Shown here: piece after piece, positions 7,588-14,619 of the stretch
Layout: every line of letters starts with the position of its first letter
Numbering within the stretch: position 1 is the stretch's first letter
Origin: Olsenella uli
GTDB taxonomy: Bacteria > Actinomycetota > Coriobacteriia > Coriobacteriales > Atopobiaceae
Assembly (NCBI RefSeq): GCF_901212675.1
Contig: NZ_CAAKOQ010000013.1
Span: 1 to 34,298 of the forward strand
Length of the DNA stretch: 34,298 bases
Direction: 5' to 3'
The notes under the pieces: generated by a model
The model's database searches: none
What the model saw: only the letters and a program-made list of their open reading frames with translations
Told to the model about the DNA's origin: nothing
Position numbers and translations under genes: made by a program

Positions 7588-8499
7588 CTAGCCTGCGAGA
7601 ACGTGGTGCGGGTTATCCGTGACCATCCGGTCAAAGCCTGCATCGCCGATCTTCTCGAGGGCGTACCCGCGAAAGTCAGTAAGGATGTAGTCGAGTCCCG
7701 GCTTGCCCCCGTACGAGCGGAAATAGTCCTTCTTGCCCATATCTCCCGCCAGACAGATGTGGTCGCCATAGCCGGAGCGGATGAGCTCGGCGAGCATGTC
7801 GATGCGCTCGCGGTCATGACTGCTCAGGTCGCGCCCCACATGGTCGAAGCTGATGTGGGCGCCTGTGTCGCAGATGCGCTTGAGATAGTCGACATCAAGC
7901 GTCAGGTCAACGTGAGACAGGCAGATTCGCTCCGGACTCACCCCGATCTCTCCCAGGAGCTTGATTTGCTCGAGCCCCATCGTGCCCTTGTCACAATGTG
8001 TGATCATGGGCAGGCCAAAGTCGCGGGCGACGGTGCCGCAGAGACGGATGGAGCGATGCTCCGCCGGCGTTATCTCGTTGAGACTGGTGCCAATCTTGAT
8101 GGCGCCCGGCTTGACATGCGAGTAGCCTATGCCGCCCTCGATCTCGTCGATGAGCACATGGCTCACCTCGGCATCGTCAAGCTCGTCGAACCACTTGGGG
8201 AGATGCTCCTGCTTGTGGAGACCCGTGATGCAGACGACGTTGATGTCTGCCTTTTGGGCAATGAATCGAAGCACCTCGGTGTTGCGTCCGAAGTTGAGCG
8301 GCGACATCTCGACCATCGTGCGTCCACCTGCGGCCCTGAACGACCGGGCCTCTTCGATGGACTTGCCAATGTTGTCAAGCGTGTAGGGGTAGTAGCGCGG
8401 AAGCTCGTTGGGCTTCACGTAGAGGTGCTCGTGAATGAAGGTGACGCCGAGGTCGCTTGTTGCCACCGGACCCAGCACCGTGTTTACGGTTTCCCGCAT
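7588..8499 (-). CDS. Phosphotriesterase-family hydrolase, probable sugar lactonase
   Basis: A 303-residue amidohydrolase-superfamily TIM barrel of the PTE branch. The binuclear metal site is complete: HEH (His23, His25), the lysine that would be carboxylated (Lys135 in GAIKIGTS), His168 (PMITHCD), His196 (CLSHVDL) and Asp253 (LAGDMG). Characterised PTE relatives from bacteria with similar sugar operons open (phospho)sugar-acid lactones, and the gene here starts 3 nt after the dgoD stop codon, so they are certainly co-transcribed. The inferred role is hydrolysis of the lactone that feeds the dehydratase, or of its phosphorylated form. True phosphotriesterase activity is unlikely. It is not preceded by a strong ribosome binding site, which fits translational coupling. 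Confidence 0.8.
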   Translation of the reverse strand: MRETVNTVLGPVATSDLGVTFIHEHLYVKPNELPRYYPYTLDNIGKSIEEARSFRAAGGRTMVEMSPLNFGRNTEVLRFIAQKADINVVCITGLHKQEHLPKWFDELDDAEVSHVLIDEIEGGIGYSHVKPGAIKIGTSLNEITPAEHRSIRLCGTVARDFGLPMITHCDKGTMGLEQIKLLGEIGVSPERICLSHVDLTLDVDYLKRICDTGAHISFDHVGRDLSSHDRERIDMLAELIRSGYGDHICLAGDMGKKDYFRSYGGKPGLDYILTDFRGYALEKIGDAGFDRMVTDNPHHVLAG

Positions 8500-8502
8500 C
8501 TT

Positions 8503-9648
8503 CTACCACTCCGCAATCGTGCCGTCGTAGTTCTTCCAGCTCGGGTTGGTCCAGTGCAGGCCCTCGGCCGAGATTTCCTCGATCTTGTCGATGTCCATGT
8601 CCAGGCCCAGGCCCGGCTTGGTGGGCAGCTGCACGTAGCCGTCCTCGTAGGCGAAGATGTCCTTGTTCTTGATGAAGTCGAGCAGGTCGAAACCCTGGTT
8701 GTAGTGGATGCCCAGGCTCTGCTCCTGGATGAACACGTTGGGTGTGCAGGCGTCGACCTGCAGCGTCGCGGCCAGCGCGATCGGGCCGTAGGGCGCGTGC
8801 GGGGCGGCGGCCATGTCGGAGGCCTCGGCCATCGCGCAGATCTTGCGGGTCTCGAGGATGCCGCCGCACATGGCGACGTCGGGCTGGACGATGTCCACGC
8901 AGCCCTGCTGGAACAGGCGCTTGAACTCCCAGCGGGTGTAGAGGCGCTCGCCGGTGGCGATGGGGATGGCCACCTCGCGGGCGATCTGCTCGAAGGCCTC
9001 CCAGTTCTCGGGCAGTACCGGTTCCTCGATGAACATCAGGTGGTAGGGCTCGAGGGCCTTGGCGAGCACCTTGGCCATGGGCTTGTGCACGCGGCCGTGG
9101 AAGTCCACGCCGATGGCCATCTTGTCGCCACAGGTCTCGCGGATCGAGGCCACACGGTCGACGACGGCCTGGACCTTCTCGTAGGAGTCAACGTAGTGCA
9201 GCTCGTCGGTGGCGTTCATCTTGACGGCCGTGAAGCCCTTGTTGAGGCGGTCGCGCGCACCGGCGCCCACGTCGGACGGGCGGTCGCCGCCGACCCACGA
9301 GTACACCTTGATGCGGTCGCGCGCGGCGCCGCCGAGCAGCTCGTAGACGGGCACGCCGAAGGCCTTGCCCTTGATGTCCCAGAGCGCCATCTCGAGTCCG
9401 GAGATGATGGTGCCGTTGATGGGGCCGCCGCGGAAGAACGAGCGGTGCAGCTCCTGCCACAGGCGCTCGATCTCGAACGGGTTGCGGCCGATGATGCGCT
9501 GCGCGAGCTCCTTGGCGCCGGCCATGACGGTCTCGGTCTTGGTGCCGGAGATCATCTCTCCCCAGCCCTCGATGCCCTCGTCGGTCGAGACGCGCGCGAA
9601 GATCCAGCGCGGCTTGATCTCGTACATGGTGACCTTGGTGATCTTCAT
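8503..9648 (-). CDS. dgoD: D-galactonate dehydratase family protein
   Basis: A 381-residue enolase-superfamily (mandelate racemase subgroup) enzyme that closely follows E. coli DgoD along its length, ending in the same SVAEW-type tail (TIAEW). It removes water from an aldonate to give a 2-keto-3-deoxy acid. Seen: metal ligands Asp182, Glu208 and Glu234; the acid/base pair His184 (VDFHGR) and His284 (PHAPYGPIALAA); the YSWVGGDRP and QEQSxGIHYNxGxDLLDF stretches typical of galactonate dehydratase. AAAGGAAC lies about 9 nt before the ATG. It sits between PTS IIC and the lactonase-like gene. Substrate could be galactonate or a near epimer; if the PTS imports the substrate, it may be a 6-phospho form, which would need a different pocket. 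Confidence 0.88.
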   Translation of the reverse strand: MKITKVTMYEIKPRWIFARVSTDEGIEGWGEMISGTKTETVMAGAKELAQRIIGRNPFEIERLWQELHRSFFRGGPINGTIISGLEMALWDIKGKAFGVPVYELLGGAARDRIKVYSWVGGDRPSDVGAGARDRLNKGFTAVKMNATDELHYVDSYEKVQAVVDRVASIRETCGDKMAIGVDFHGRVHKPMAKVLAKALEPYHLMFIEEPVLPENWEAFEQIAREVAIPIATGERLYTRWEFKRLFQQGCVDIVQPDVAMCGGILETRKICAMAEASDMAAAPHAPYGPIALAATLQVDACTPNVFIQEQSLGIHYNQGFDLLDFIKNKDIFAYEDGYVQLPTKPGLGLDMDIDKIEEISAEGLHWTNPSWKNYDGTIAEW

Positions 9649-9839
9649 GTGGATGTTCCTTTCTGGGGCGGTTACACCGCCCCGCCGTGTGCCTTCCGAG
9701 GGCCCGCGCCCGGGGGTCGATGGCGCCGTGTCCCGGCGTTCGGGCCGGCGGCGAGAGGGTCCGTGCCTGCGGACCGACGGGGTGCGGGATGGCGCGCGCC
9801 GGAAGTGTCAGGTACTGCCGGTCGTGCCGGACGTGTCAG
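9649..9839 (-). other. Spacer between PTS IIC and dgoD, with hairpin and partial repeat
   Basis: This spacer contains a GGGGCGG/CCGCCCC hairpin (9665-9671/9677-9683) directly before the dgoD ribosome binding site, which could protect or process the mRNA. At 9805-9825 a 21-bp stretch repeats, with two mismatches, the last codons and stop of the IIC gene (9833-9853). No gene is seen. Confidence 0.5.
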
Positions 9840-11210
9840 CTACTGCTGGTCGTCGCACTTGGCGGCGTAGGCCTCGATTTTGCCCATGCCGAGCTTCTTC
9901 TCGATGAACCACCAGATGGCGACGAACAGGACGACGAGGACGGGCACGAGGATGATTGCGTGCGGGCTCACAGTGGCCCAGACGACGATGAAGGTCTGGG
10001 TCAGCGACGGGCCGGCCATCGAGGCGATCTGGCCGTCGAAGGACAGGCCGGTGGACTGCGCGAGGGCGGTCATCATCGGGGCGGCCCAGGTGCCCGCGTA
10101 CAGGATTGCGGCCATCACCGGGATGGAGATGAGGATCGAGCGGAAGACGTTGCCGCGGCACAGGGCGACGACGAGTGCCACGCGGAACGTCACGACGGCG
10201 AGGTCGGCGAGCGGCATCATGTGGTTGCCTGGCAGGATGAAGGCGAGCAGGATTGTGACCGGGATCATGATGAGGGCGGTCGTGATGACCTCGGGGCTGC
10301 CGACGATGACGGCGGCGTCGAGGCCGATGTGCAGCGCACGGCCGCCGAACTTCTCGGATGTGAGGGTCTGCGCGGCCTCGGAGATGGGCATGAGGCCCTC
10401 GACGAACATGGCGGTCATCTTGGGCATGAGCACCATGACGGCGGCGACGTTGACGCCGGTGAGGAAGATCTGGTCGATCGGCATGAGGGCTATGGCGCCC
10501 ATCGCGCAGCCGAGGATGAGGCCGAGCATCATGGGGTTGCCGAAGACGCCGAGGTACTTCTGGACGTGCTTGATGGAGAAGTCGACCTTGTTGAGGCCCG
10601 GGATGCGGTCGATGAGCCAGTTGAGCGGCGCAGCGATGATGATCGACGACGTGTAGGACACCGTGGGCAGCGCGACGTCGGGGATGCCGAAGAAGTGCTC
10701 GACGAGCGGGGCGGTCCAGTCGGCAAACTTGAAGGTCATGACGGCCGTGATGGCGGTCGCGACGAGGGCCCACACGAAGTTACCCGTCACGAAGAAGACG
10801 AAGATGCCGGCGATCATCATGTGGTGGTAGTTCCAGATGTCAACATCCATGATGTTGGTCTTCTTGAGCAGCAGCATCAAGATGTTGATGCCGAGGATCT
10901 CGAAGACGAGGAAGGCCACGACCGGGCTCGCCCAGGTGACCGAGGAGATGGCGCCCCAGCCCACGTCGGTGACGTCGAGGTTGAGGCCGAGGTTCTCGAC
11001 CATGGCCGCGGCGGCGGGCGTGACGGCGCTCTTGAGCAGGTTTACGAGCAGGTTGATGCCCACGAAGCCGCAGGTGATCGTGATGCCGCACTGGAAGGCC
11101 TTGCTGAGCTTCAGGCGGAAGATGAGCCCGAGTATTGTGATGATGATGGGCAGCATGACGTAGGCGCCGGCGTTGATCAGCGCCTTGAATGCGTCGAGGA
11201 AGGCTTGCAT
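9840..11210 (-). CDS. PTS IIC component, galactitol (Gat) family
   Basis: A 456-residue polytopic membrane protein, matching the usual 450 residues of GatC-type permeases. It forms the channel that moves and presents a sugar for phosphorylation by IIB. About ten hydrophobic segments are visible, for example residues 14-34, 40-60, 88-118, 131-160, 228-250 and 415-440, and family stretches such as GFVGINLLVNLL, FGIPDVALPT and VGSPEVITTALIMIPVTILLAFILPGN. The ATG follows AAAGGAAC. It lies downstream of the IIB gene and upstream of dgoD, which ties uptake to sugar-acid breakdown. Classical GatC imports galactitol; here a sugar acid, its lactone or a polyol oxidised later are all possible. The 3' end is partly duplicated just downstream. 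Confidence 0.9.
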   Translation of the reverse strand: MQAFLDAFKALINAGAYVMLPIIITILGLIFRLKLSKAFQCGITITCGFVGINLLVNLLKSAVTPAAAAMVENLGLNLDVTDVGWGAISSVTWASPVVAFLVFEILGINILMLLLKKTNIMDVDIWNYHHMMIAGIFVFFVTGNFVWALVATAITAVMTFKFADWTAPLVEHFFGIPDVALPTVSYTSSIIIAAPLNWLIDRIPGLNKVDFSIKHVQKYLGVFGNPMMLGLILGCAMGAIALMPIDQIFLTGVNVAAVMVLMPKMTAMFVEGLMPISEAAQTLTSEKFGGRALHIGLDAAVIVGSPEVITTALIMIPVTILLAFILPGNHMMPLADLAVVTFRVALVVALCRGNVFRSILISIPVMAAILYAGTWAAPMMTALAQSTGLSFDGQIASMAGPSLTQTFIVVWATVSPHAIILVPVLVVLFVAIWWFIEKKLGMGKIEAYAAKCDDQQ

Positions 11211-11321
11211 GCGCGTTCCTTTCGAAGGGTGGGGCGGTCGGGGCTGCCGGCCGCTGGCGCTCGGCCCGCACGAGACGGCGGGGCCAGGCGGCCGGGGCGT
11301 GCCGGCCGCAAGGGCTGGTCG

Positions 11322-11615
11322 CTAGGCCTGGCTCTTGAGCGTGTCGGCGATCTTATGCAGGCACTTGTCGGCACCGATGCCGGTGAGCAGCGAGATGGCC
11401 ATGATGCAGGGCGTCTTCACGTCGGGGTCGCTGAACTTGCCCGAGGTGACGACGAGGTCGTAGTCGTTGCCTTTGTCGTGGATCTCGAGCATCTTGCACT
11501 GGGTGACCTGGATGTCGACGCCCTCCTTGGCGCAGATCTTCTTGACCTTGTCCGCCACGACGGTTGAGGTCGCGACGCCGTTGCCGCAGGCGATGAGAAC
11601 GTGCTTGGTTGCCAT
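11322..11615 (-). CDS. PTS IIB component, galactitol (Gat) family
   Basis: A 97-residue cytosolic phosphocarrier, the normal size for GatB-type IIB. The phosphorylated cysteine is Cys10 in the P-loop-like IACGNGVATSTV, near the N-terminus as in the lactose/galactitol IIB fold. It takes phosphate from IIA and passes it to the substrate in IIC. The ATG has AAAGGAACC upstream. It lies between the IIA and IIC genes; the spacers on both sides exceed 100 nt, which is long for a PTS operon. Confidence 0.92.
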   Translation of the reverse strand: MATKHVLIACGNGVATSTVVADKVKKICAKEGVDIQVTQCKMLEIHDKGNDYDLVVTSGKFSDPDVKTPCIMAISLLTGIGADKCLHKIADTLKSQA

Positions 11616-11759
11616 GATGGTTCCTTTCGATGGGGGCAGGCGCGGTGGCGTCCGCCGGTGGGTTCGTGTCCCTGCGACCGCTGCCGCGGGAGATTCGGCA
11701 ATGGGGGTGGCGCGGTGGGCGCAGGCGGTGTCGGGCGCTGGCTGTGTGGGGCGCGGGTG
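11616..11759 (-). other. C-rich, G-poor RNA spacer between IIA and IIB
   Basis: No gene is seen. The minus-strand transcript of this 144-nt spacer is strongly C-rich with long runs such as CGCGCCACCCCC, the composition expected for a Rho loading site. Its only clear element is the IIB ribosome binding site at the end. Confidence 0.35.
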
Positions 11760-12224
11760 CTACAGGAGGTGCGGCGCCATGAGCTCGTAGGCCTCGGCCG
11801 GCGTCGCCGCGGAGACGATGCGCTTCGTGAGCTCCTGGTCCTGGATGAGGGCGATGACCTTCTGGAGCATCTCGAGGTGGGCGTGCGCCTCGTTGAGCGC
11901 GAGCATGACGACGAGGCTCACGGGACAGGTCTGCTCCGGCTCGTCCATGCGGTGCCAGTCGACCGGGTGCTTGAGCACGGCGGCGCAGATGGCGCCCCTC
12001 TCGACGTTCTCGGGGTCGCAGTGGGGGATGGCGACGTTGAGACCCTGGACGTCGAGCGCGGTGGGGAACTGTTGCTCGCGGTCGAGGATGGCCTGCTTGT
12101 AGGAATCCCTCGCATAGCCCTGGTGGCGCAGCTCGTCGGCGACAGTGGACACCACGTCTGCCGTGGTGAGGCCCTCCTTGTCGAGGATCAGCACCAAAGA
12201 CTCGTCAAATAGCAGGTTAGCCAC
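11760..12224 (-). CDS. PTS IIA component, fructose/mannitol (EIIA-2) family
   Basis: A 154-residue cytosolic phosphocarrier. The phosphorylation site is the histidine in LNVAIPHCD (about residue 68), typical of GatA/EIIA-Fru domains, which receive phosphate from HPr. It ends with a helix-rich segment like other IIA domains (LEMLQKVIALIQDQEL). Start choice: a GTG at 12224 has GAGGTG about 6 nt upstream and begins 2 nt after the aldolase stop; a GTG at 12233 would overlap the aldolase by 7 nt and has no clear binding site. In either case the two genes are translationally coupled. It supplies the IIB and IIC proteins encoded next. Confidence 0.9.
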   Translation of the reverse strand: MANLLFDESLVLILDKEGLTTADVVSTVADELRHQGYARDSYKQAILDREQQFPTALDVQGLNVAIPHCDPENVERGAICAAVLKHPVDWHRMDEPEQTCPVSLVVMLALNEAHAHLEMLQKVIALIQDQELTKRIVSAATPAEAYELMAPHLL

Positions 12225-12226
12225 GC

Positions 12227-12853
12227 CTACCACCTCACGTTCTGCTCGAAGGCCTTTACCTGGGCGGCGAGGGCGTCGGAGTTCATGGCGCGAATGTCGT
12301 CCTTGTTGAAGATCCCGGACCCGATGCCGGCGTAGGAGGCGCCTGCGTCGAAGAACTCCTGGACGTTCTGGGCGTTGACGCCGCCGACGACCATGAGTGG
12401 CATCCAGTCGAGCGGTGCCTGCACGTCGGAGAGGTACTTGGCGCCAAGCCGTGCCGCGGGGAAGACCTTTACGATGTCGGCCCCCTGTTCGAACATGCTG
12501 TGAATCTCGGTGGGCGAGAAGGCGGCGGGCACCGTAACGGCTCCGGCATCACGGGCGATCTGGAAGATCTCGGGCGTGAAGCAGATGGGCGAGAGCATGA
12601 ACTTGCTGCCGGCCTTGGCTGCGGCGCGGGCGCGCTCGGGTGTGGTGACGGTGCCGGCGCCAATGCGGACCTCCTCGCCGAACTCTTCAACGAGCCTGGC
12701 GATGATGTCTGCCGCCCCTGACGTGTTCATGGCGACCTCGACGGCCGAAAGCTTGGTGCCAACAAGCTGCCGCACCACGCAGCAGCACTGCTCATAGGTG
12801 TATCCGCGAAGGATCACGGTCACCTTGGGGAAATCTGACGTCTTGTCGAACAT
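12227..12853 (-). CDS. KDPG/KDPGal-type class I aldolase
   Basis: A 208-residue cytosolic aldolase of the KDPG/KHG family that splits 2-keto-3-deoxy-6-phospho sugar acids into pyruvate and glyceraldehyde-3-phosphate. Seen: Arg16 in VILRGY, Glu39 in AVEVAMN (general base), GAGTV, PICFTPEI, the Schiff-base Lys129 in GADIVKVFPA, and VVGGVNAQNV for phosphate binding. Length matches the family (about 205-213). ATG 12853 has AAGGGAG upstream; an in-frame extension to 12982 adds a leader with no homology. It is the first gene of the PTS-dgoD operon, and with galactonate as substrate it would act as DgoA. A row of three cysteines (23-25) is unusual. Whether it prefers the gluconate or galactonate series cannot be told. 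Confidence 0.88.
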   Translation of the reverse strand: MFDKTSDFPKVTVILRGYTYEQCCCVVRQLVGTKLSAVEVAMNTSGAADIIARLVEEFGEEVRIGAGTVTTPERARAAAKAGSKFMLSPICFTPEIFQIARDAGAVTVPAAFSPTEIHSMFEQGADIVKVFPAARLGAKYLSDVQAPLDWMPLMVVGGVNAQNVQEFFDAGASYAGIGSGIFNKDDIRAMNSDALAAQVKAFEQNVRW

Positions 12854-12984
12854 GCGGGCGGCTCCCTTCGCCTTTGTCGACGGCTTCTTATTTGTGCCGC
12901 CGGGGTGCGCGATGTGGTTTTGCATACTCTCGTGCGTATCTCTGTTCCCGAATAATGCTGAGTTCCTCGTCTGAACACGCACAC

Positions 12985-13013
12985 ATAATCTCTATATGTC
13001 TATTCTCGTGCAA
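12985..13013 (-). promoter_or_regulatory. Candidate promoter of the sugar-acid PTS operon
   Basis: On the minus strand TTGCAC (13008-13013) and GATTAT (12985-12990) are 17 nt apart, about 130 nt upstream of the aldolase ATG. The AT-rich setting supports it, the moderate match to consensus (4 of 6 in each box) keeps it tentative and would fit an activated promoter. Confidence 0.4.
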
Positions 13014-13133
13014 GTATATTTCCGTGGACGGTTATTATATTAAAAAACTGCTGGTAAATAAGTATCTCGAACTACCGTTTACCGAATAATGTTCTTTCGA
13101 GTGATTCATATCTCATCCATACCGAGGAGTTGA

Positions 13134-13244
13134 GTGAAGAACAATACGAATAAAATTAGAAGGAAAATGAATATTACTATTGAATATAGAAATACTGCAC
13201 ACGAAATCTTCAAAATTACGACCATAGCTAGATTGGGAGATTGA
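13134..13244 (+). CDS. Possible 36-residue small basic protein
   Basis: A GTG frame preceded by GAGGAG with a 4-nt gap encodes 36 residues, MKNNTNKIRRKM followed by NITIEYRNTAHEIF and an ILe/Thr-rich end. It lies wholly in the AT-rich block, so its codon use is unlike every neighbour. No family is recognised. It could be a real small gene, the remains of acquired DNA, or chance in AT-rich sequence. Confidence 0.2.
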   Translation: MKNNTNKIRRKMNITIEYRNTAHEIFKITTIARLGD

Positions 13245-13602
13245 GCCGTCCGTCCCGTCGATATTCGGCCCAGTGGTCACGAAAGGCGATTTACTGTGTG
13301 CCGGGAGGGGGGGGGAGCGGCTGCGCGGGTTGGCCTTGGAGCACGAACGGTGTCCTCAAGCCAAAGACGGTCACAGCGCGCAATGGCTCCGAGGCAAAAC
13401 TCCTCGCCAAAACCCGTACCTATTGGTTGCGGGCCAGAGGCATCGGCGCCCCATCGGCCCGTCGACTTGCCACAATCCAAGGTAAGTCGGGTCTCGTGAC
13501 CATCGTCCCCAATATCGGCGAGCACCGCGGATCCCACCGCCCAAAAGCCGCCTGCAAATAGGGCCCTCTCGCCTTCCCGTCAATATGAAATTCCGCGAAC
13601 GG

Positions 13603-13632
13603 TTGATTAGTCTTACTCACCTTGTGCAATAC
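13603..13632 (+). promoter_or_regulatory. Candidate promoter of the TetR-type gene
   Basis: TTGATT (13603-13608) and CAATAC (13627-13632) are spaced by 18 nt. The palindrome at 13632-13648 starts at the last base of the -10 box, where a repressor would block transcription. Confidence 0.45.
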
Positions 13633-13648
13633 TTCACACGATGTGAAG
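13632..13648. promoter_or_regulatory. Perfect palindromic operator, CTTCACA-CGA-TGTGAAG
   Basis: A 7-3-7 perfect inverted repeat lies at the expected transcription start and about 90 bp before the TetR-type start codon. This size and place are typical of a TetR-family operator, so autoregulation and control of the downstream activase gene are likely. Confidence 0.6.
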
Positions 13649-13737
13649 GAACTGCCGTCCGCGGGCCCTGCCGCCCGTGCCGGCACCGTCGCGCGGGAGG
13701 GGGCACGGCACCCGTGCGGCACGGTTCTGGGAGGCAT

Positions 13738-14508
13738 ATGCCACAGGCAACCATGGCCGGCACAGGCGCCGCGCCCACGCTCGTCGCCCCCGTGCGGCTC
13801 GACAGGCGCACGCTCCGCAGCCGCGAGCAGCTGCGCGACGCCCTTGCCGCCGAGGTCCAGGCCACCGGCGACCTCGCGCGCGTCACCGTCACCGGCCTCA
13901 CCGAGCGCGCCGGCCTCACGCGCCGCACGTTCTACTCGCATTTCCACGACATTCCCGACCTCGTCGACGCCGTCGAGCGCGAGGCACTGGTGGACATCCG
14001 CCTGCTCGTGAAGCGCATCGCCGCCTCGCACCTCGACGAGCTCACGAGCTCGCTCGAGAGCCTTGAGCCGGCGCCGGGGTCGGTGGAGCTGCTCTGCTAC
14101 TTCCGCGACAACGCCGCGCACCTCACGGCGCTTCTGGGCGAGGGCGGCGACCCGGCCTTCGTCGAAAAGATCAAGGCCGTCTGCACCGACGCCGTGTGTG
14201 ACCGCGCGCTCGACGGCATCGACGCCCGCGCGCTCGGCCCCTTCTTCGACTACTACCTCTCGTTCGCCATCTCGGCCGAGTGCGGCGTGCTCACGCGCTG
14301 GCTCGCCGGCGGCGTGCGCGAGGACGTGGAGACGATGGCCCGCCTCATGACGGCGCTCATGTTCGTGCGCCCCGGCGACCTCTACGGCAAGCAGATCGAC
14401 TTCAACGTGCCAGCCTACGCGCTCGCCATCATGCAGGGTCACCTGCGGGGGCACACGCCGGCAGACGGCGAGTCCCAGACTGCCCGGGGACTTGGCAGCC
14501 AGGGCTAG
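13738..14508 (+). CDS. TetR/AcrR-family transcriptional regulator
   Basis: A 256-residue DNA-binding protein. The helix-turn-helix is at about 48-71 (VTVTGLTERAGLTRRTFYSHFHDIPDLV), matching the TetR pattern T(F/Y)YxHFxxxxxLV. The C-terminal helical domain, which would bind a ligand and dimerise, ends with an extra 20-residue Gly/Gln tail. ATG 13738 has GGGAGG upstream (close spacing of 3 nt); ATG 13753 is an alternative, and the frame open further upstream to 13585 runs through the promoter and operator so is rejected. It is 111 bp upstream of the activase gene in the same direction, so it probably controls that gene as well as itself. The ligand is unknown; an acyl-CoA or related metabolite is a guess from the neighbour. 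Confidence 0.85.
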   Translation: MPQATMAGTGAAPTLVAPVRLDRRTLRSREQLRDALAAEVQATGDLARVTVTGLTERAGLTRRTFYSHFHDIPDLVDAVEREALVDIRLLVKRIAASHLDELTSSLESLEPAPGSVELLCYFRDNAAHLTALLGEGGDPAFVEKIKAVCTDAVCDRALDGIDARALGPFFDYYLSFAISAECGVLTRWLAGGVREDVETMARLMTALMFVRPGDLYGKQIDFNVPAYALAIMQGHLRGHTPADGESQTARGLGSQG

Positions 14509-14619
14509 ACGGACGACCCGGCCCGAGGGCGACCAGGCCAGGCCGGGGAGCAACGAACGCACGCGGAGGCGCCCGCACGGGCAACGGCCTTCGACACGGA
14601 CTTTGAGGAGAGAGCAGAG

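Larger units (their letters stand above)
12854..13602. other. Intergenic region with an AT-rich block
   Basis: Between the sugar-acid operon and the TetR-type gene. From about 12975 to 13240 the DNA is strikingly AT-rich (14 of 60 bases G or C at 13141-13200) in a GC-rich genome. It contains the candidate operon promoter and one short frame at 13134-13244. From 13245 to 13602 composition returns to GC-rich; frames are open there but none has a recognisable product or start signal, and a run of nine G lies at 13307-13315. Confidence 0.5.

Noticed and set aside
7459..11567. Long plus-strand open frames (803 and 626 codons) over the sugar-acid operon
   Set aside because: They mirror dgoD, the lactonase-like gene and PTS genes, lack start signals and are rich in His, Glu and Arg as expected for antisense GC-rich frames.
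13245..13602. Gene on either strand in the GC-rich part of the spacer before the TetR-type gene
   Set aside because: Several frames of 70-100 codons are open on both strands, but none has a ribosome binding site, a recognisable domain or consistent coding composition.
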